Notes: generated by a model from the letters alone, not told the origin. DNA of 64,000 bases from TOLSYN sp963849065 (GCA_963849065.1 CAWKFM010000005.1:620001-684000); one strand, 5' to 3'. Positions 15,495 through 25,420 are shown, counted from the stretch's first letter. Numbers and translations: made by a program.

Positions 15495-16706
15495 CTAGCG
15501 GGTGTGAGTTTCTTTCCCCTCGGAACGAGGCGCGCTCTGAGCACGTGCCTGAGTCTGAGGCCGCGGCGCAGATTCCTGGCGGGTGGCAGGTTGCGGGCGC
15601 GCTGCGGGCGCCGGACGAGACATGCTCTGCTGCGCCTGGGGCCGTGGCGCGGACTGCTGACGGGCCTGAGACTGCTCGCGAACTGCCGCTGACGGACGAT
15701 TCATCTGCGACTGGGACCGCGGTTCAGACTGACGAGCAGCAGGTTGCGTATGGTCTATAGGCGCCGGACGATAGATGCTCTGCGCGTGAGACTCAGTCCG
15801 TTGCGCTATTTGTGGACGAGACGCAGGCTGCGAGTGCGCTGCAGCTTGCGGTTTAGACGCAGTGGCCGGACGAGGCACGTTCGCGTGCGTTGCAGGGGAG
15901 CTCCGCGTGGATTCCGTACGCACGGCGCTGTATTCAGACCGTGCGGTGGAGTTTGTTGCGGACGGAGCGGCTGTGCGATTTTCAGAAGCCTTGTAAGGTG
16001 CTCCTGCCTGCCTGGCTGCAACCACACCACGACCGCTCAACTCCCCGGGCTTTGCAGTTGCGGCGATTAAAGGCCGCCCCTGGTTCACGGATGCCAGAAG
16101 TGCATGGTTGCCACGGGCTGCTTGCACATGCTGGGTTTGCATGGCTGTCGGCTGTCGGTGTTGCTGGTGCGAAGCAGCCTCTTCGGCCTGGGTGGGGCGG
16201 GCAGAAATTCCTCCTCGGCCGCCGTTGTAGCTGACATGGTTGAATGCAGTGTTGTGGACGGTCCGGCTATAAACATTGTGAAAAGTGCCGCTCACGTTGT
16301 TCACCGAGCGATTGTAGTAGAAGGAACCGTGATTCCAGTATCCGCCTTCATACCCCACTCCATCGTAGCCAAAGCCATAATCCACGCCGCCGTAAAAGCC
16401 GATCTGTGTACCCCAGTAGCCCTCGTTCCAGGCGAAGCCACTACCACCCCAACCCCAATAGCCGGGAGTCCAGAGCAAGCCAACATCGGGAGCCATTACC
16501 CATGTACCAGGCACCCAGAAGTAGCCTTCATCGCCATAGGCCCAATAGCCGGGCGTCCACAGATAACCGTCGGCTGGCGCCATGGGCTGGGCGTAAACCG
16601 GCAGCGCGGGAGGAGCGATCAAGATGGACACCGCGAACTGCGCAAACGATGTGGCGGGTATGGCCAGTATCAGAAGTGTAAGCAACAGCAGACGGATGAT
16701 ACGCAT
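15495..16706 (-). CDS. YXWGXW repeat-containing secreted protein
   Basis: A signal peptide (about residues 1-22, ending TSFA) is followed by aromatic repeats: DGYLWTPGYWAYG, EGYFWVPGTW, VGLLWTPGYWGWG and SGFAWNEGYWG. The C-terminal half (from about 170) is low-complexity, rich in Gln, Ala, Ser, Pro and Arg, with many RPQ/RQ/QS units, probably disordered and extracellular. The ATG at 16706 follows AAGGTAAATCAAA. A Crp-type palindrome lies about 110 bases upstream. Such proteins are common in Acidobacteriota and are thought to be surface-associated; no enzymatic role is known. Confidence 0.85.
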   Translation of the reverse strand: MRIIRLLLLTLLILAIPATSFAQFAVSILIAPPALPVYAQPMAPADGYLWTPGYWAYGDEGYFWVPGTWVMAPDVGLLWTPGYWGWGGSGFAWNEGYWGTQIGFYGGVDYGFGYDGVGYEGGYWNHGSFYYNRSVNNVSGTFHNVYSRTVHNTAFNHVSYNGGRGGISARPTQAEEAASHQQHRQPTAMQTQHVQAARGNHALLASVNQGRPLIAATAKPGELSGRGVVAARQAGAPYKASENRTAAPSATNSTARSEYSAVRTESTRSSPATHANVPRPATASKPQAAAHSQPASRPQIAQRTESHAQSIYRPAPIDHTQPAARQSEPRSQSQMNRPSAAVREQSQARQQSAPRPQAQQSMSRPAPAARPQPATRQESAPRPQTQARAQSAPRSEGKETHTR

Positions 16707-16815
16707 TTTGATTTACCTTGCCAGATCATCCTTACGATTGCCCGGTAGTGCCTTGCTGCTGCGGGTTGCGTGGATAGGTCCTACGACAAGATTCCACGGG
16801 ATATGCCGGCGAGTC

Positions 16816-16831
16816 TGAGCATTAATGCTCA
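16816..16831 (-). promoter_or_regulatory. Crp-type 5-6-5 operator, perfect arms
   Basis: TGAGC-ATTAAT-GCTCA. On the minus strand a weak -10-like GAATCT (16789-16794) lies 32 bp from its centre, giving a start near 16782 and a 76-base leader for the YXWGXW gene. Confidence 0.65.
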
Positions 16832-16885
16832 CCCCGTCTGAATGTTCCGGTGAAATCTTCCGAACGCGCTTTCTAACATGACACT

Positions 16886-16906
16886 GCGCCGGCAAAAAAA
16901 CGGCGC
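16886..16906 (-). terminator. Possible hairpin after the 16976-17530 gene
   Basis: GCGCCG (16886-16891) and CGGCGC (16901-16906) form a six-bp stem around an A7-containing loop. No T run follows, so termination is uncertain. Confidence 0.35.
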
Positions 16907-16975
16907 GAGTCCGAAGTGGACCCGCACCGATAATGAGGAGAAATGGGCCGCCCTCTGGGCATGCCGGATGGGACG

Positions 16976-17530
16976 CTAAAGCGTGATGCTAAGTGCAAGG
17001 TTTACACCTGGATACGTGGGGTTGCACAGGTAATACACGCCATTGATCTCAACCACATAAACGTCTTGCGTGTAGAGCCAGTTGCTGGGCCACGCATCCA
17101 CGAAGCCGAACGAATAGCCACCGTATTGGAAGCGGCGATTACCGTAGTCGCCTTGGCTGACGCGGAACGTGTGTTGCCGTCCGAAATTGGCTTTGAAGCG
17201 GTCGTCGGGAATGCGGCCACCACCGGCATGCTGCGCCTGCTTTTCAGGCTGGGCCTGCGTTGTGTGCTGCTGTGCGCTCTTCTCTTCCGGCTTAGCATTC
17301 TTCGCCGGCTGCTGCTGTGCTTTCTTGTCTTCGGGCTTAGCGGTTTTCTCTTGGTGAGCCGCAGGCTTTTGTGCCTGCTTTGCGGACTTCTCTGGCTGCG
17401 ATTTCTTCTCTGCCTGTTGAGCCGGCTTGTCTTTCTGCTCCTGTTCGTGCTGTTCCTGCGCCCAGGCAGGAGCAGCGACGGCAAGAAGCAAGGACAGAAC
17501 AACTGTGCTGGTTATTCCAAGTAATTTCAT
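16976..17530 (-). CDS. Secreted Lys/Gln/Glu-rich protein with C-terminal beta domain
   Basis: The signal peptide ends AAPAWAQ at about residue 24. Residues 25-105 are low-complexity and highly charged (repeated PEKSAKQ, KPEDKKAQQQ, KPEEKSAQQ), probably an extended periplasmic linker. A compact C-terminal domain follows from RFKANFGRQHTFRV, ending in VYVVEINGVYYLCNPTYPGV. This tail loosely recalls RcnB-like periplasmic domains but I would not assign it. ATG 17530 follows GAGGTAACACTT. The gene stands between the OmpA and YXWGXW genes on the same strand. Confidence 0.75.
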   Translation of the reverse strand: MKLLGITSTVVLSLLLAVAAPAWAQEQHEQEQKDKPAQQAEKKSQPEKSAKQAQKPAAHQEKTAKPEDKKAQQQPAKNAKPEEKSAQQHTTQAQPEKQAQHAGGGRIPDDRFKANFGRQHTFRVSQGDYGNRRFQYGGYSFGFVDAWPSNWLYTQDVYVVEINGVYYLCNPTYPGVNLALSITL

Positions 17531-17568
17531 AAGTGTTACCTCGATACTTTCGGTTCAAGACGCCTGCG

Positions 17569-19338
17569 TTAGCGCAAACTCCCTGTCGTTACGTTGGCCG
17601 AATCGCCGATGGCTTCTCCCGATACTACGAGTTCTACTCTCCGGTTCTGCTGCCGACCGGCGGAGTTATCGTTGGAAGCTACCGGCATGGTGTTGCCAAA
17701 CCCTGTTGCGTTGACCGACCCTTTGGCTACTCCCTGGTTCACCAGGTAATCACGCACTGCACCAGCCCTGTTTTCAGACAGTGTCTGATTCATCTCATTG
17801 CCGCCGACATTGTCCGTATAGCCGCCTACTTCGATGTTCAGCCCGGGGTAGGCGAGTAGTATTCCGGCAACCTTCGCCAGCTTCTCCCTTGCACCCGGCT
17901 TCAGTGAATATTTGGCTGTGTCAAACAAAACATCTGACATGCTGACGATGAGCCCACGGGCGCTGTCGCGTGTCTCAAGAATGGAGTTCAACTGCACGGA
18001 AAGCTTGGTGCGCAAAGCGGCCTTGTCAACTTCCGCCTGTTGAACGGTCAACTGTGCTTGCTGTGCCGCTAAGCGCGAACTGTCAGCATCCGCCTGTGCC
18101 GCCGAAAGCGCGGTTGCAGATGCAGCCTGGGTGTTTGCCAAGTCTGTGTTGGCCTGTGCCGTCGCCGCCTGTGCATCGGAAGCGTTTTTCCGCGCGATAG
18201 CTGCATCAGACTGTGCCTGAGAGTTGGCGGCCTGTGAATTCATGGCATCCGTTTCAGCCTGAGCCTTCCCTGCTTCTGCATCCGAAGCCTGATCCCTGGC
18301 CGTGGCTGCGTCAGACTGAGCCTGAGACTTGGCGGCCTGTGCGTCCATGGCATCGGATTCAGCGCGAGATTTCGCCGCTTCTGCCGCTGCGGTGTCAATC
18401 CGAGCTTTATTTTCCTGGAGGATCGCATCATCTGCCTGCGCACGCGACCTCGCCTGTGCATCAGCGGAAGCTTTCTGCTCGTTCGCCAGGCGCAGTTCGT
18501 CCATCTTCTTCACGGCGATCGCGCGTGCGTCCTCTGCAGTTTGCACTTCCTCGCGCGCCACTGCGATCAGTTGTTTGCGCTCGATGTGTGTGCTGATCGC
18601 ATACTCGTCCACCTTGCTCATCAACTGGACGGCGTGCATGTAGCTGTCGCTGGCATAGGCTTCGGCTCCCTCCGACTGGGCGATGCGCAAAGCATTACGT
18701 GCTTCGAAGAATTCCAACGGCAACCGGGCATTCAGAACCACCGGGTCGAATTTGTATCCGGTGGGGATATAGCCGCCGCGTTGCATCAGCTCATAGTTCG
18801 CATTTACCGATTCGGTCGTCCCCTTGGTGTCATCGCGTACTATGTTCTGGAGCACGATCACATCGCTCGGTTGGCGTACGGCATAGTAGGGTTCGGCGGT
18901 AACGATCAGTGCAAAGGCTTGCAGGTCGGTAGTGACCTCAAGTTTGCTGCGGCTATTGTCGCCGACTAGAACTTCCCCCAGGTTCACAGCCCGTCCCTCG
19001 GGAGATATCGCCCAGAGGACATACGTCAGATACTCATTTCCGAACGACTTCGGACTTTGCAGTTCGCCGAATTCTGCCCGAATCTTAATCGATCCACGCT
19101 CGCTTTCGACCTTGGCTTCGCCGCTGGCGGATGGCATCAGTTCCGTACCCGCAAAATCCAGCTTTGTGGATCCGCTGCGATGCCTGTAGTTGACAGCCGT
19201 CACACTGCGGCTGATTACGTTCACTCGGAAGATGGGTGTGTCGCTGGTAGGTTCTGCCGCGATGGACTGCGAATTAGTTTGAGCGAACGCGCTCACACTG
19301 AGGAGTATTCCGGCTACTAACAAATATTTGATCTTCAC
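17569..19338 (-). CDS. Secreted coiled-coil protein with C-terminal OmpA domain
   Basis: The start GTG 19338 was chosen because TCTGGAGTTACT lies upstream and the product then begins with a signal peptide (VKIKYLLVAGILLSVSAFAQ). A beta-rich N-terminal part follows to about residue 200. The long Ala/Gln/Asp-rich coiled coil (about residues 235-465) contains near-repeats of the type AKSQAQSDAATAR. The final 130 residues are an OmpA/MotB peptidoglycan-binding domain: VLFDTAKYSLKPGAREKL, GGYTDNVG and SENRAGAVRDYLV. It probably tethers the outer envelope to peptidoglycan. Confidence 0.85.
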   Translation of the reverse strand: MKIKYLLVAGILLSVSAFAQTNSQSIAAEPTSDTPIFRVNVISRSVTAVNYRHRSGSTKLDFAGTELMPSASGEAKVESERGSIKIRAEFGELQSPKSFGNEYLTYVLWAISPEGRAVNLGEVLVGDNSRSKLEVTTDLQAFALIVTAEPYYAVRQPSDVIVLQNIVRDDTKGTTESVNANYELMQRGGYIPTGYKFDPVVLNARLPLEFFEARNALRIAQSEGAEAYASDSYMHAVQLMSKVDEYAISTHIERKQLIAVAREEVQTAEDARAIAVKKMDELRLANEQKASADAQARSRAQADDAILQENKARIDTAAAEAAKSRAESDAMDAQAAKSQAQSDAATARDQASDAEAGKAQAETDAMNSQAANSQAQSDAAIARKNASDAQAATAQANTDLANTQAASATALSAAQADADSSRLAAQQAQLTVQQAEVDKAALRTKLSVQLNSILETRDSARGLIVSMSDVLFDTAKYSLKPGAREKLAKVAGILLAYPGLNIEVGGYTDNVGGNEMNQTLSENRAGAVRDYLVNQGVAKGSVNATGFGNTMPVASNDNSAGRQQNRRVELVVSGEAIGDSANVTTGSLR

Positions 19339-19432
19339 AGTAACTCCAGAGGCAGTTGTCCGCCTGTATTTTGTTGTAGGACTGTTTGGTTGAGTGTATT
19401 CAGCCATCGTAACTGCCTTCTCTGCAGATGAG

Positions 19433-19624
19433 TCACTTGCCAATGCGGATATTGGAGAATGAATGGAGGAGCCCAGAAACATTCAGAATCCACAGGACAA
19501 CCGCAATGACCACAACGGCATTCAGAATTGACTTGATGGTTGCCTGCATGGGAATGAAGCGATTCACTAGCCAAAGCAGGACACCCACGACGATTAGAAC
19601 TTCCACGAGTTGAATCAACGGCAT
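19433..19624 (-). CDS. Thivi_2564-type small membrane protein (63 aa)
   Basis: Two hydrophobic helices are seen: IQLVEVLIVVGVLLWLVNRF and, after IPMQATIKSILN, AVVVIAVVLWILNVSGLL. That pattern, including the amphipathic IKxILN link, fits the Thivi_2564 family of short inner-membrane proteins with no known role. ATG 19624 follows GAGAGGTCGGAGAT. It lies about 95 bases upstream of the OmpA-domain gene and may be co-transcribed with it. Confidence 0.8.
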   Translation of the reverse strand: MPLIQLVEVLIVVGVLLWLVNRFIPMQATIKSILNAVVVIAVVLWILNVSGLLHSFSNIRIGK

Positions 19625-20211
19625 ATCTCCGACCTCTCATATTTTGCGAACCAACGCCTCGCATCCGCCGTGAGGTGTTACCCAATTCGGTTACGGTCGA
19701 ATCGTTCGCCGCCGAACGCTCCTGCTGCACACACGAATTGAAAAATGCAATATGACTGCATGCGCCCGATTCTCCGGAAATCTCTGAGTCAGCGGCTTCC
19801 ACGCTTCCTACACACTCAGGAATCAAGAGAATGACAGGTACGGGATTCTGGGGCTGAGCAAGATAGCTCACCTGTGATGAATCACGCGTACGCGCCCTGG
19901 CAGTCGATCGGCTTCTCAACTTCGACCGCACCGGCAAGGTGGCGCGGTGCTGCCCGCATCGGTGATGTTGGTGGCGAAGTACCAGAGCGATAGTGCTTCG
20001 GTCAGTGACGGGCTTCCATCTATCTGAAAATATGGCCGATCGGCCCGCTGTGAGCAATAATGAACAGTTTCCATGCCTTCACGGGCCGATACTTTCAGCA
20101 AGAGCCTGGAATTCTGAAGCCTTCAACGAGGCCTCTCAACGGCTGCCACCAATCTCCAAGCCCTCCCCTTAACCAAGATCGTGGGGAGGTAGCAAAAACA
20201 GGACGGTCATC
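19625..20211. other. Intergenic region between divergent genes
   Basis: About 590 bases between the Thivi_2564-type gene and the ATPase. It contains the 5-6-5 operator at 20051-20066. Short open frames on the minus strand lack family resemblance and good ribosome sites. Nothing else was recognised. Confidence 0.6.
20051..20066 (+). promoter_or_regulatory. Crp-type 5-6-5 operator of the proton ATPase
   Basis: TGAGC-AATAAT-GAACA. The hexamer GATACT at 20088-20093 is centred 32 bp downstream. The predicted transcription start is near 20100, about 112 bases before the ATPase start. Confidence 0.75.
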
Positions 20212-22839
20212 GTGAAATCGACTTCCAAGAAACCCGAACCAGTGCAGGAGAGCAATTCCAAGTTCGAGAACGATCTGAGATCCCTTCCCATGCCGGAGCT
20301 GCTGAAACATTTGGGCTCCTCTTCGGACGGTCTCAGCCAGGCCGAGGCACAGAAACGGCTGGCACAATATGGCCCTAACGAGATAATGGAAAAGAAGACC
20401 AACGCGTTTCTGAAGTTTCTTAGCTATTTCTGGGGCCCCATCCCGTGGATGATTGAAGGGGCAGTCATTCTGTCGGGAATTGTCCGGCACTGGCTCGACT
20501 TCTTCATCATTCTTTTGCTGCTTTGTTCCAACGCGGTGGTCGGCTTCTGGGAAGAACACCAGGCAGGCGACGCCATTGCTGCTCTGAAGGCCAAGCTGGC
20601 GATCAATGCCAAGGTGAAACGCGATGGGAAATGGGCCACCCCGAAGGCATTGGAACTGGTGCCTGGCGATGTCATCCGCGTTCGTCTGGGCGACATTGTA
20701 CCGGCCGACGCTCGCTTGTTGGCGGGCGATCCAGTGGAAGTGGATCAGTCCGCGTTGACAGGAGAATCTTTGCCTGTCACGCGCAAACCGGGCGAGGCGG
20801 TGTTCTCGGGTTCGATTCTGCGCCAGGGTGAGACCGACGCAATGGTATACGGCACCGGCACCAATACCTACTTCGGCAAGACCGCGCAGTTGGTGCAGGA
20901 GGCCCATACCGTCAGCCACTTCCAACGCTCTGTGCTTAAAATTGGCGATTACCTGATCATCCTCGCAGTGGCCTTGGTGGTGCTGATCCTCACTGTAGCG
21001 CTCTTCCGCCGCGATCCGATGCTCACGACGCTGGAGTTTGCCCTCGTGCTTCTGGTAGCCGCGATCCCCGTGGCGATGCCCACAGTGCTGTCCGTGACGA
21101 TGGCGGTCGGCGCACGTCTGCTGGCAAAAAAACAAGCGATTGTCACCCGGTTGTCGGCGATCGAGGAACTGGCAGGCGTGAACATACTGTGCTCAGACAA
21201 GACCGGCACCCTTACCCAAAACAAGCTGACGCTGGGCGATCCATTCACGGTGAACAATATTCCCGCGGATCAGGTGATTCTGTGGGCCGCACTGGCTTCG
21301 CGAGCGGAAGACAAGGACACCATCGACCTAGCCGTAATTGGCGGCGTCAAAGACGATCAAGCATTGAACGGCTATCAGGTGGTCCAATTCCAGCCCTTCG
21401 ACCCAGTGCATAAGCGCACCGAAGCCACCGTCAAAGCGGCGGACGGAAAGCAGTTCCAGGTAGCCAAGGGTGCGCCACAAGTAATTCTGGAGATGTCGAA
21501 CAACGCCGGAGAAGTGAAGGACGCCGTTGAGAAAGCGGTCAACGAATTCGCGGGTCGCGGCTTCCGCTCCCTTGGCGTGGCCCAAGCGAACGAGGAAGGA
21601 AATTGGCAGTTTGCCGGAGTGGTGCCGTTGTTCGATCCGCCGCGCGAGCAGGCCAAAGCAACCATCGCGAGCGCGCGTGAGATGGGCGTGAAGGTCAAGA
21701 TGATAACCGGCGATCAATTGGCTATCGCCCAGGAAACTGCCCGCCAACTGGGGATGGGAACGAACATTCTCGACGCCAGTACTCTGGGCGACACGAAGCA
21801 ACAGAACACGGAGCAGTCGTCCGATGCCATCGAAGAGGCCGACGGTTTCGCCCAGGTTTTCCCCGAACATAAGTTCCAAATTGTAAAGGTTCTGCAAAAA
21901 CGCGGTGATTTTGTCGGCATGACAGGCGACGGGGTGAACGACGCCCCGGCGCTGAAGCAAGCCGACTGCGGCATCGCCGTTTCCGGCGCAACGGATGCGG
22001 CGCGCGCGGCAGCGTCCATAGTGCTTCTGGCGTCTGGCCTTTCGGTAATCATCGACGCAATCAAGGAGAGCCGGAAAATCGTCCAGCGGATGAACAGCTA
22101 CGCCATCTACCGCATCGCCGAAACGCTGCGCGTGCTGCTGTTCATGACGCTTTCCATCCTGGTGTTTAACTTTTACCCCTTAACCGCAGTGATGATCGTG
22201 ATGTTGGCGTTGCTCAACGACGGAGCGATTCTGTCCATCGCCTATGACAATGTTCATTACAAGGACAAGCCGGAGACCTGGAACATGCGGCTGGTGCTCG
22301 GCATCGCCACGGTGCTGGGCCTCGTCGGTCCCGTGGCCTCGTTTGGCCTGTTTTACCTTGGCGACCGCGTATTTCATCTCGATCATCCGCGTCTCCAGAC
22401 GCTGATGTATCTCATGCTGTCCGTGGCCGGACATCTGACGATTTTTCTGACGCGCACGCGCGGCCCCTTCTGGTCCATACGCCCCGCCCGGGTCCTATGG
22501 ATAGCGGTGCTCGGCACGCAAGTGCTGGCAACTCTGATTGCGGTTTATGGGCTGTTTATGACACCCCTTGGATGGGGCTGGGCAGCGGTTGTTTGGGGAT
22601 ATGCCATTGTTTGGGCCCTCCTTACTGACCGCGTGAAACTGCTGGCCTATCGGATCTTTGACCCTACGGCTCCACCATTGTTGGCAAAACACCCGCTCGA
22701 TCTTACGCCGCAGATTGCCGCGCGGGCCTATGAACTTTACCAACTGCGCGTCCGCGGCCAAAGCCAAGCAGAGCAAGACTGGCTTGAGGCGGAGCGCGAG
22801 ACCAGGGCAAAACAAGCGCCTCATGTGAAAGCGTGCTGA
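20212..22839 (+). CDS. Plasma-membrane type H+-transporting P-type ATPase (P3A)
   Basis: The 875-residue protein has all P-type landmarks: actuator TGES in ALTGESLPVT, TM4 PVAMPTVLSVTMAVGA, phosphorylated Asp in CSDKTGTLTQNKL, and the hinge TGDGVNDAPALK. The PVAMP motif and the short N-terminus fit the proton-pump P3A class, which includes archaeal and bacterial members; there is no heavy-metal domain. It would export protons at the expense of ATP and so support pH homeostasis. GTG 20212 is the likely start. PPK2 follows 47 bases later. Confidence 0.9.
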   Translation: MKSTSKKPEPVQESNSKFENDLRSLPMPELLKHLGSSSDGLSQAEAQKRLAQYGPNEIMEKKTNAFLKFLSYFWGPIPWMIEGAVILSGIVRHWLDFFIILLLLCSNAVVGFWEEHQAGDAIAALKAKLAINAKVKRDGKWATPKALELVPGDVIRVRLGDIVPADARLLAGDPVEVDQSALTGESLPVTRKPGEAVFSGSILRQGETDAMVYGTGTNTYFGKTAQLVQEAHTVSHFQRSVLKIGDYLIILAVALVVLILTVALFRRDPMLTTLEFALVLLVAAIPVAMPTVLSVTMAVGARLLAKKQAIVTRLSAIEELAGVNILCSDKTGTLTQNKLTLGDPFTVNNIPADQVILWAALASRAEDKDTIDLAVIGGVKDDQALNGYQVVQFQPFDPVHKRTEATVKAADGKQFQVAKGAPQVILEMSNNAGEVKDAVEKAVNEFAGRGFRSLGVAQANEEGNWQFAGVVPLFDPPREQAKATIASAREMGVKVKMITGDQLAIAQETARQLGMGTNILDASTLGDTKQQNTEQSSDAIEEADGFAQVFPEHKFQIVKVLQKRGDFVGMTGDGVNDAPALKQADCGIAVSGATDAARAAASIVLLASGLSVIIDAIKESRKIVQRMNSYAIYRIAETLRVLLFMTLSILVFNFYPLTAVMIVMLALLNDGAILSIAYDNVHYKDKPETWNMRLVLGIATVLGLVGPVASFGLFYLGDRVFHLDHPRLQTLMYLMLSVAGHLTIFLTRTRGPFWSIRPARVLWIAVLGTQVLATLIAVYGLFMTPLGWGWAAVVWGYAIVWALLTDRVKLLAYRIFDPTAPPLLAKHPLDLTPQIAARAYELYQLRVRGQSQAEQDWLEAERETRAKQAPHVKAC

Positions 22840-23663
22840 ACCTCTTTTAGTGAGCGCCACAAGTTTGCTACATCGAAGGGAGAAAGATGAAGATCGATTC
22901 AAAAGATTTCCGAGTGCCGCGTGGAAAAAAGGTCAAGCTTACAGAGTGGCCGACGGTTGTGAAGCAGTTTTGCGAGTCGAAGGACCAGTATCAGCAACTC
23001 TTGCAAAAACACGTTGCGGAGTTGAGCTCACTGCAACGCCTTCACTACGCATCCGACCGCTACGCGATGCTGCTGATTTTTCAGGGGATGGACGCCGCCG
23101 GAAAAGACGGAGCCATCCGGCACGTCATGTCCGGAGTAAATCCAGAAGGATGTGAGGTTTTCAGCTTTAAACAGCCGAGCGCAGAGGAACTGGAGCATGA
23201 TTTTTTATGGCGCACCACGTGCCGCCTACCTGAAAGAGGAAGGATCGGCATCTTCAATCGTTCCTACTACGAAGAAGTGCTCGTCACTCGGGTCCATCCG
23301 GAGATTCTCCTCAACCAGCGCCTTCCAGATGAGTTGCTCGACGAGAAAACCATCTGGAAGGAACGGTATCGCTCCATCGTGGACATGGAGAAACACCTTT
23401 ATTGCAACGGTACGCGGATTGTCAAAGTATTCCTCCATCTTTCGAACGACGAACAAAGAAAGCGCTTCCTCGAGCGCATTGATGAGCCGGAGAAGAACTG
23501 GAAGTTCAGCCTCTCGGACATTCACGAGCGGAGATATTGGAAGCATTACATGAAGGTTTATGAGGATTGCCTGAGTGCGACAAGCACCCACCACGCACCT
23601 TGGTATGTCGTTCCTGCCGATGACAAAGAGAATGCCCGTCTGATCGTTTCCCAAATTGTTCTA

Positions 23664-24826
23664 GTGTAGTGCGTCACAAATAGAAACATATATCGTTGGG
23701 TCGTGTTCTTTACAATGGAGGACACGACCGATGCGTATTGCAGCCGCCGTCATTCTGACCAATGAGCAACGAACCAAGCTGGAGGTCTACGCCCGTGGAC
23801 GCAGGACTCCAGCGCGGGTTGTGCTGCGCGCCCGCATCGTGTTGCTGGCTGCCGAAGGCAAGCAGGACCTGGAGATTGCCCGCCTGCTTGCCATCGTGCC
23901 GCGCACGGCGGCTCGCTGGCGCTCGCGTTTTCTGCGCGACGGGATTGCGGGGCTGGAGCACGACGCGCCGCGGCCTGGCCGCACGCCTTCCATTTCGCCA
24001 GAGCTGGTGCGTGTGGTGATCGCCAAAACCACCCAGGAAACGCCCTCTCGTGCAACCCATTGGAGCACGCGCACGATGGCCGCTGAAGTCGGTATCAGCG
24101 AAGCCAGTGTGCGCCGCATCTGGCACAGCCATGGCCTGAAACCGCACCGCGTGGAAACCTTTAAGCTCAGCAACGATCCCCGTTTCGTAGAGAAGCTGGA
24201 GGACATCGTCGGCCTGTATCTGAATCCGCCTGAGCACGCGCTGGTGCTGTCATTGGACGAGAAGAGCCAGATCCAAGCGCTGGATCGTACTCAACCTGGC
24301 TTGCCCATGAAGAGAGGCCGTGCCCAGACGATGACGCATGACTACAAGCGGCATGGGACGACCACGTTGTTCGCAGCTCTCAACACCCTCGATGGCAGCG
24401 TGATGGCTACCTGTATGGAGCGTCATCGCCATCAAGAATGGCTGAGGTTTCTGCGCCTCATCGATCGCCAAACCCCCGCAGACAAGCAGCTCCACCTGAT
24501 CGTCGACAACTACGCCACCCACAAACACCCGGCAGTGCAGCGCTGGGCGGCGCGCCACAAGCGCTTCCATTTTCACTTCACGCCGACCAGCAGCAGCTGG
24601 CTCAACATGGTCGAACGGTTCTTTCGCGACCTGACCGAGAACCAGCTCCGGCGCGGCATCTTCACCAGCGTTGCAGCGCTTGAACAGAGCATCCTCGCTT
24701 ACATCGATGAACATAACCGCGAACCCAAACCGTTCATCTGGACCGCGAAAGCCAATGACATTCTCGAAAAGGTCAAGCGCGCCAAGGCCAATCTCAATAA
24801 CAGCCCATCTGTGTGACGCACTACAC
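23664..24826 (+). mobile_element. IS630-family insertion sequence
   Basis: The 1163-base element begins GTGTAGTGCGTCACA and ends with the exact reverse complement TGTGACGCACTACAC. It is flanked by the TA duplication (23662-23663, 24827-24828) expected of IS630/Tc1 elements. It carries one transposase gene and lies in ppk2. Intact ends and target duplication indicate a recent insertion. Confidence 0.95.
23731..24816 (+). CDS. IS630-family transposase (361 aa)
   Basis: N-terminal paired HTH: DLEIARLLAIVPRTAARWRS and then EVGISEASVRRIWHSHGLKP. The catalytic triad of DDE type is complete: Asp in LSLDEKSQI, Asp in LIVDNYATHKH, and Glu in WLNMVERFFRDLTE. Length is typical of the family and no frameshift is needed. 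It should be capable of moving its element. The ATG at 23731 follows AGGACACGACCG. Confidence 0.95.
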   Translation: MRIAAAVILTNEQRTKLEVYARGRRTPARVVLRARIVLLAAEGKQDLEIARLLAIVPRTAARWRSRFLRDGIAGLEHDAPRPGRTPSISPELVRVVIAKTTQETPSRATHWSTRTMAAEVGISEASVRRIWHSHGLKPHRVETFKLSNDPRFVEKLEDIVGLYLNPPEHALVLSLDEKSQIQALDRTQPGLPMKRGRAQTMTHDYKRHGTTTLFAALNTLDGSVMATCMERHRHQEWLRFLRLIDRQTPADKQLHLIVDNYATHKHPAVQRWAARHKRFHFHFTPTSSSWLNMVERFFRDLTENQLRRGIFTSVAALEQSILAYIDEHNREPKPFIWTAKANDILEKVKRAKANLNNSPSV

Positions 24827-25125
24827 TAGATGCGCTCAATGGACTCAAGATGGCATATCCCAAGACCACTGCGAAGCGCCGGCTGGAATTGCAGGCGATC
24901 CGCAAACTGCTGGCGAAGTGACGTAAACTGCTCCATCAATTGCGCGATGGTCCGATCCTTGAGCACTCCATTCTCGAAGAGACTGGGATGGTCATCGCGG
25001 TCACTTAGCAGCCGACAGGCCCATCACCCGGAAGCGGTGCTGTGAGCAGACGTGCAAACGTCGGCTACCCCAAGCTTATCCTGATGGATCGGTCCCGAAT
25101 CGCGGAGAATACAGCACTGTTTGAT

Positions 25126-25335
25126 TCATCGGGTTCCGCTATTTCCAGTGATGCTGGACTGCGCCTGCCGCGAGTGGATGCGAGGCACGAATGCCAGATC
25201 ATCGGTCATCACATAAATCATCATGGCCGTAAGCATAAGGATCAGGGCGACCCAAAACTTCCAGTCATGATGCGCACGTTTCCAGTAAGAATGATGAACA
25301 TGATGGCTTTGATCCAGTTCTTCTCTGACATTCAT
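25126..25335 (-). CDS. Small single-helix membrane protein (69 aa)
   Basis: Begins MNVREELDQSHHVHHSYWKR, then one membrane helix (about residues 27-44, FWVALILMLTAMMIYVMTDD). The histidine-rich N-terminus may bind metal but this is speculation. The ATG at 25335 has GGAGACGATT upstream; an ATG at 25347 exists but has no spacing for a ribosome site. Unrecognised family. Confidence 0.65.
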   Translation of the reverse strand: MNVREELDQSHHVHHSYWKRAHHDWKFWVALILMLTAMMIYVMTDDLAFVPRIHSRQAQSSITGNSGTR

Positions 25336-25420
25336 AATCGTCTCCATTGCAACGAAAGAGTGATGGTTGTCGGAAGCAATGCAACCGACAGTGGTTAGCC
25401 GCTATCTTGACGCTTACCTG

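Larger units (their letters stand above)
22887..24921 (+). pseudogene. ppk2: PPK2-family polyphosphate kinase, split by IS630
   Basis: The 5' part (22887-23663) has the Walker A motif FQGMDAAGKDGAIRHV, the Walker B-like region around RIGIFNRSYYEEVLVTRVHP, and the lid segment. PPK2 enzymes transfer phosphate between polyphosphate and nucleotides. After IVSQIVL an IS630 element is inserted at a TA. Downstream, 24829-24921 continues DALNGLKMAYPKTTAKRRLE LQ, the normal PPK2 C-terminus, to a stop at 24919. Removing 23664-24828 restores the frame exactly. The interrupted 5' part alone ends LV* after 260 residues; the loss of about 30 C-terminal residues may leave partial activity. Confidence 0.9.

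Noticed and set aside
19335..20101. Long minus-strand open frames upstream of the OmpA gene
   Set aside because: They overlap real genes and the intergenic region, have no ribosome site and no recognisable family.
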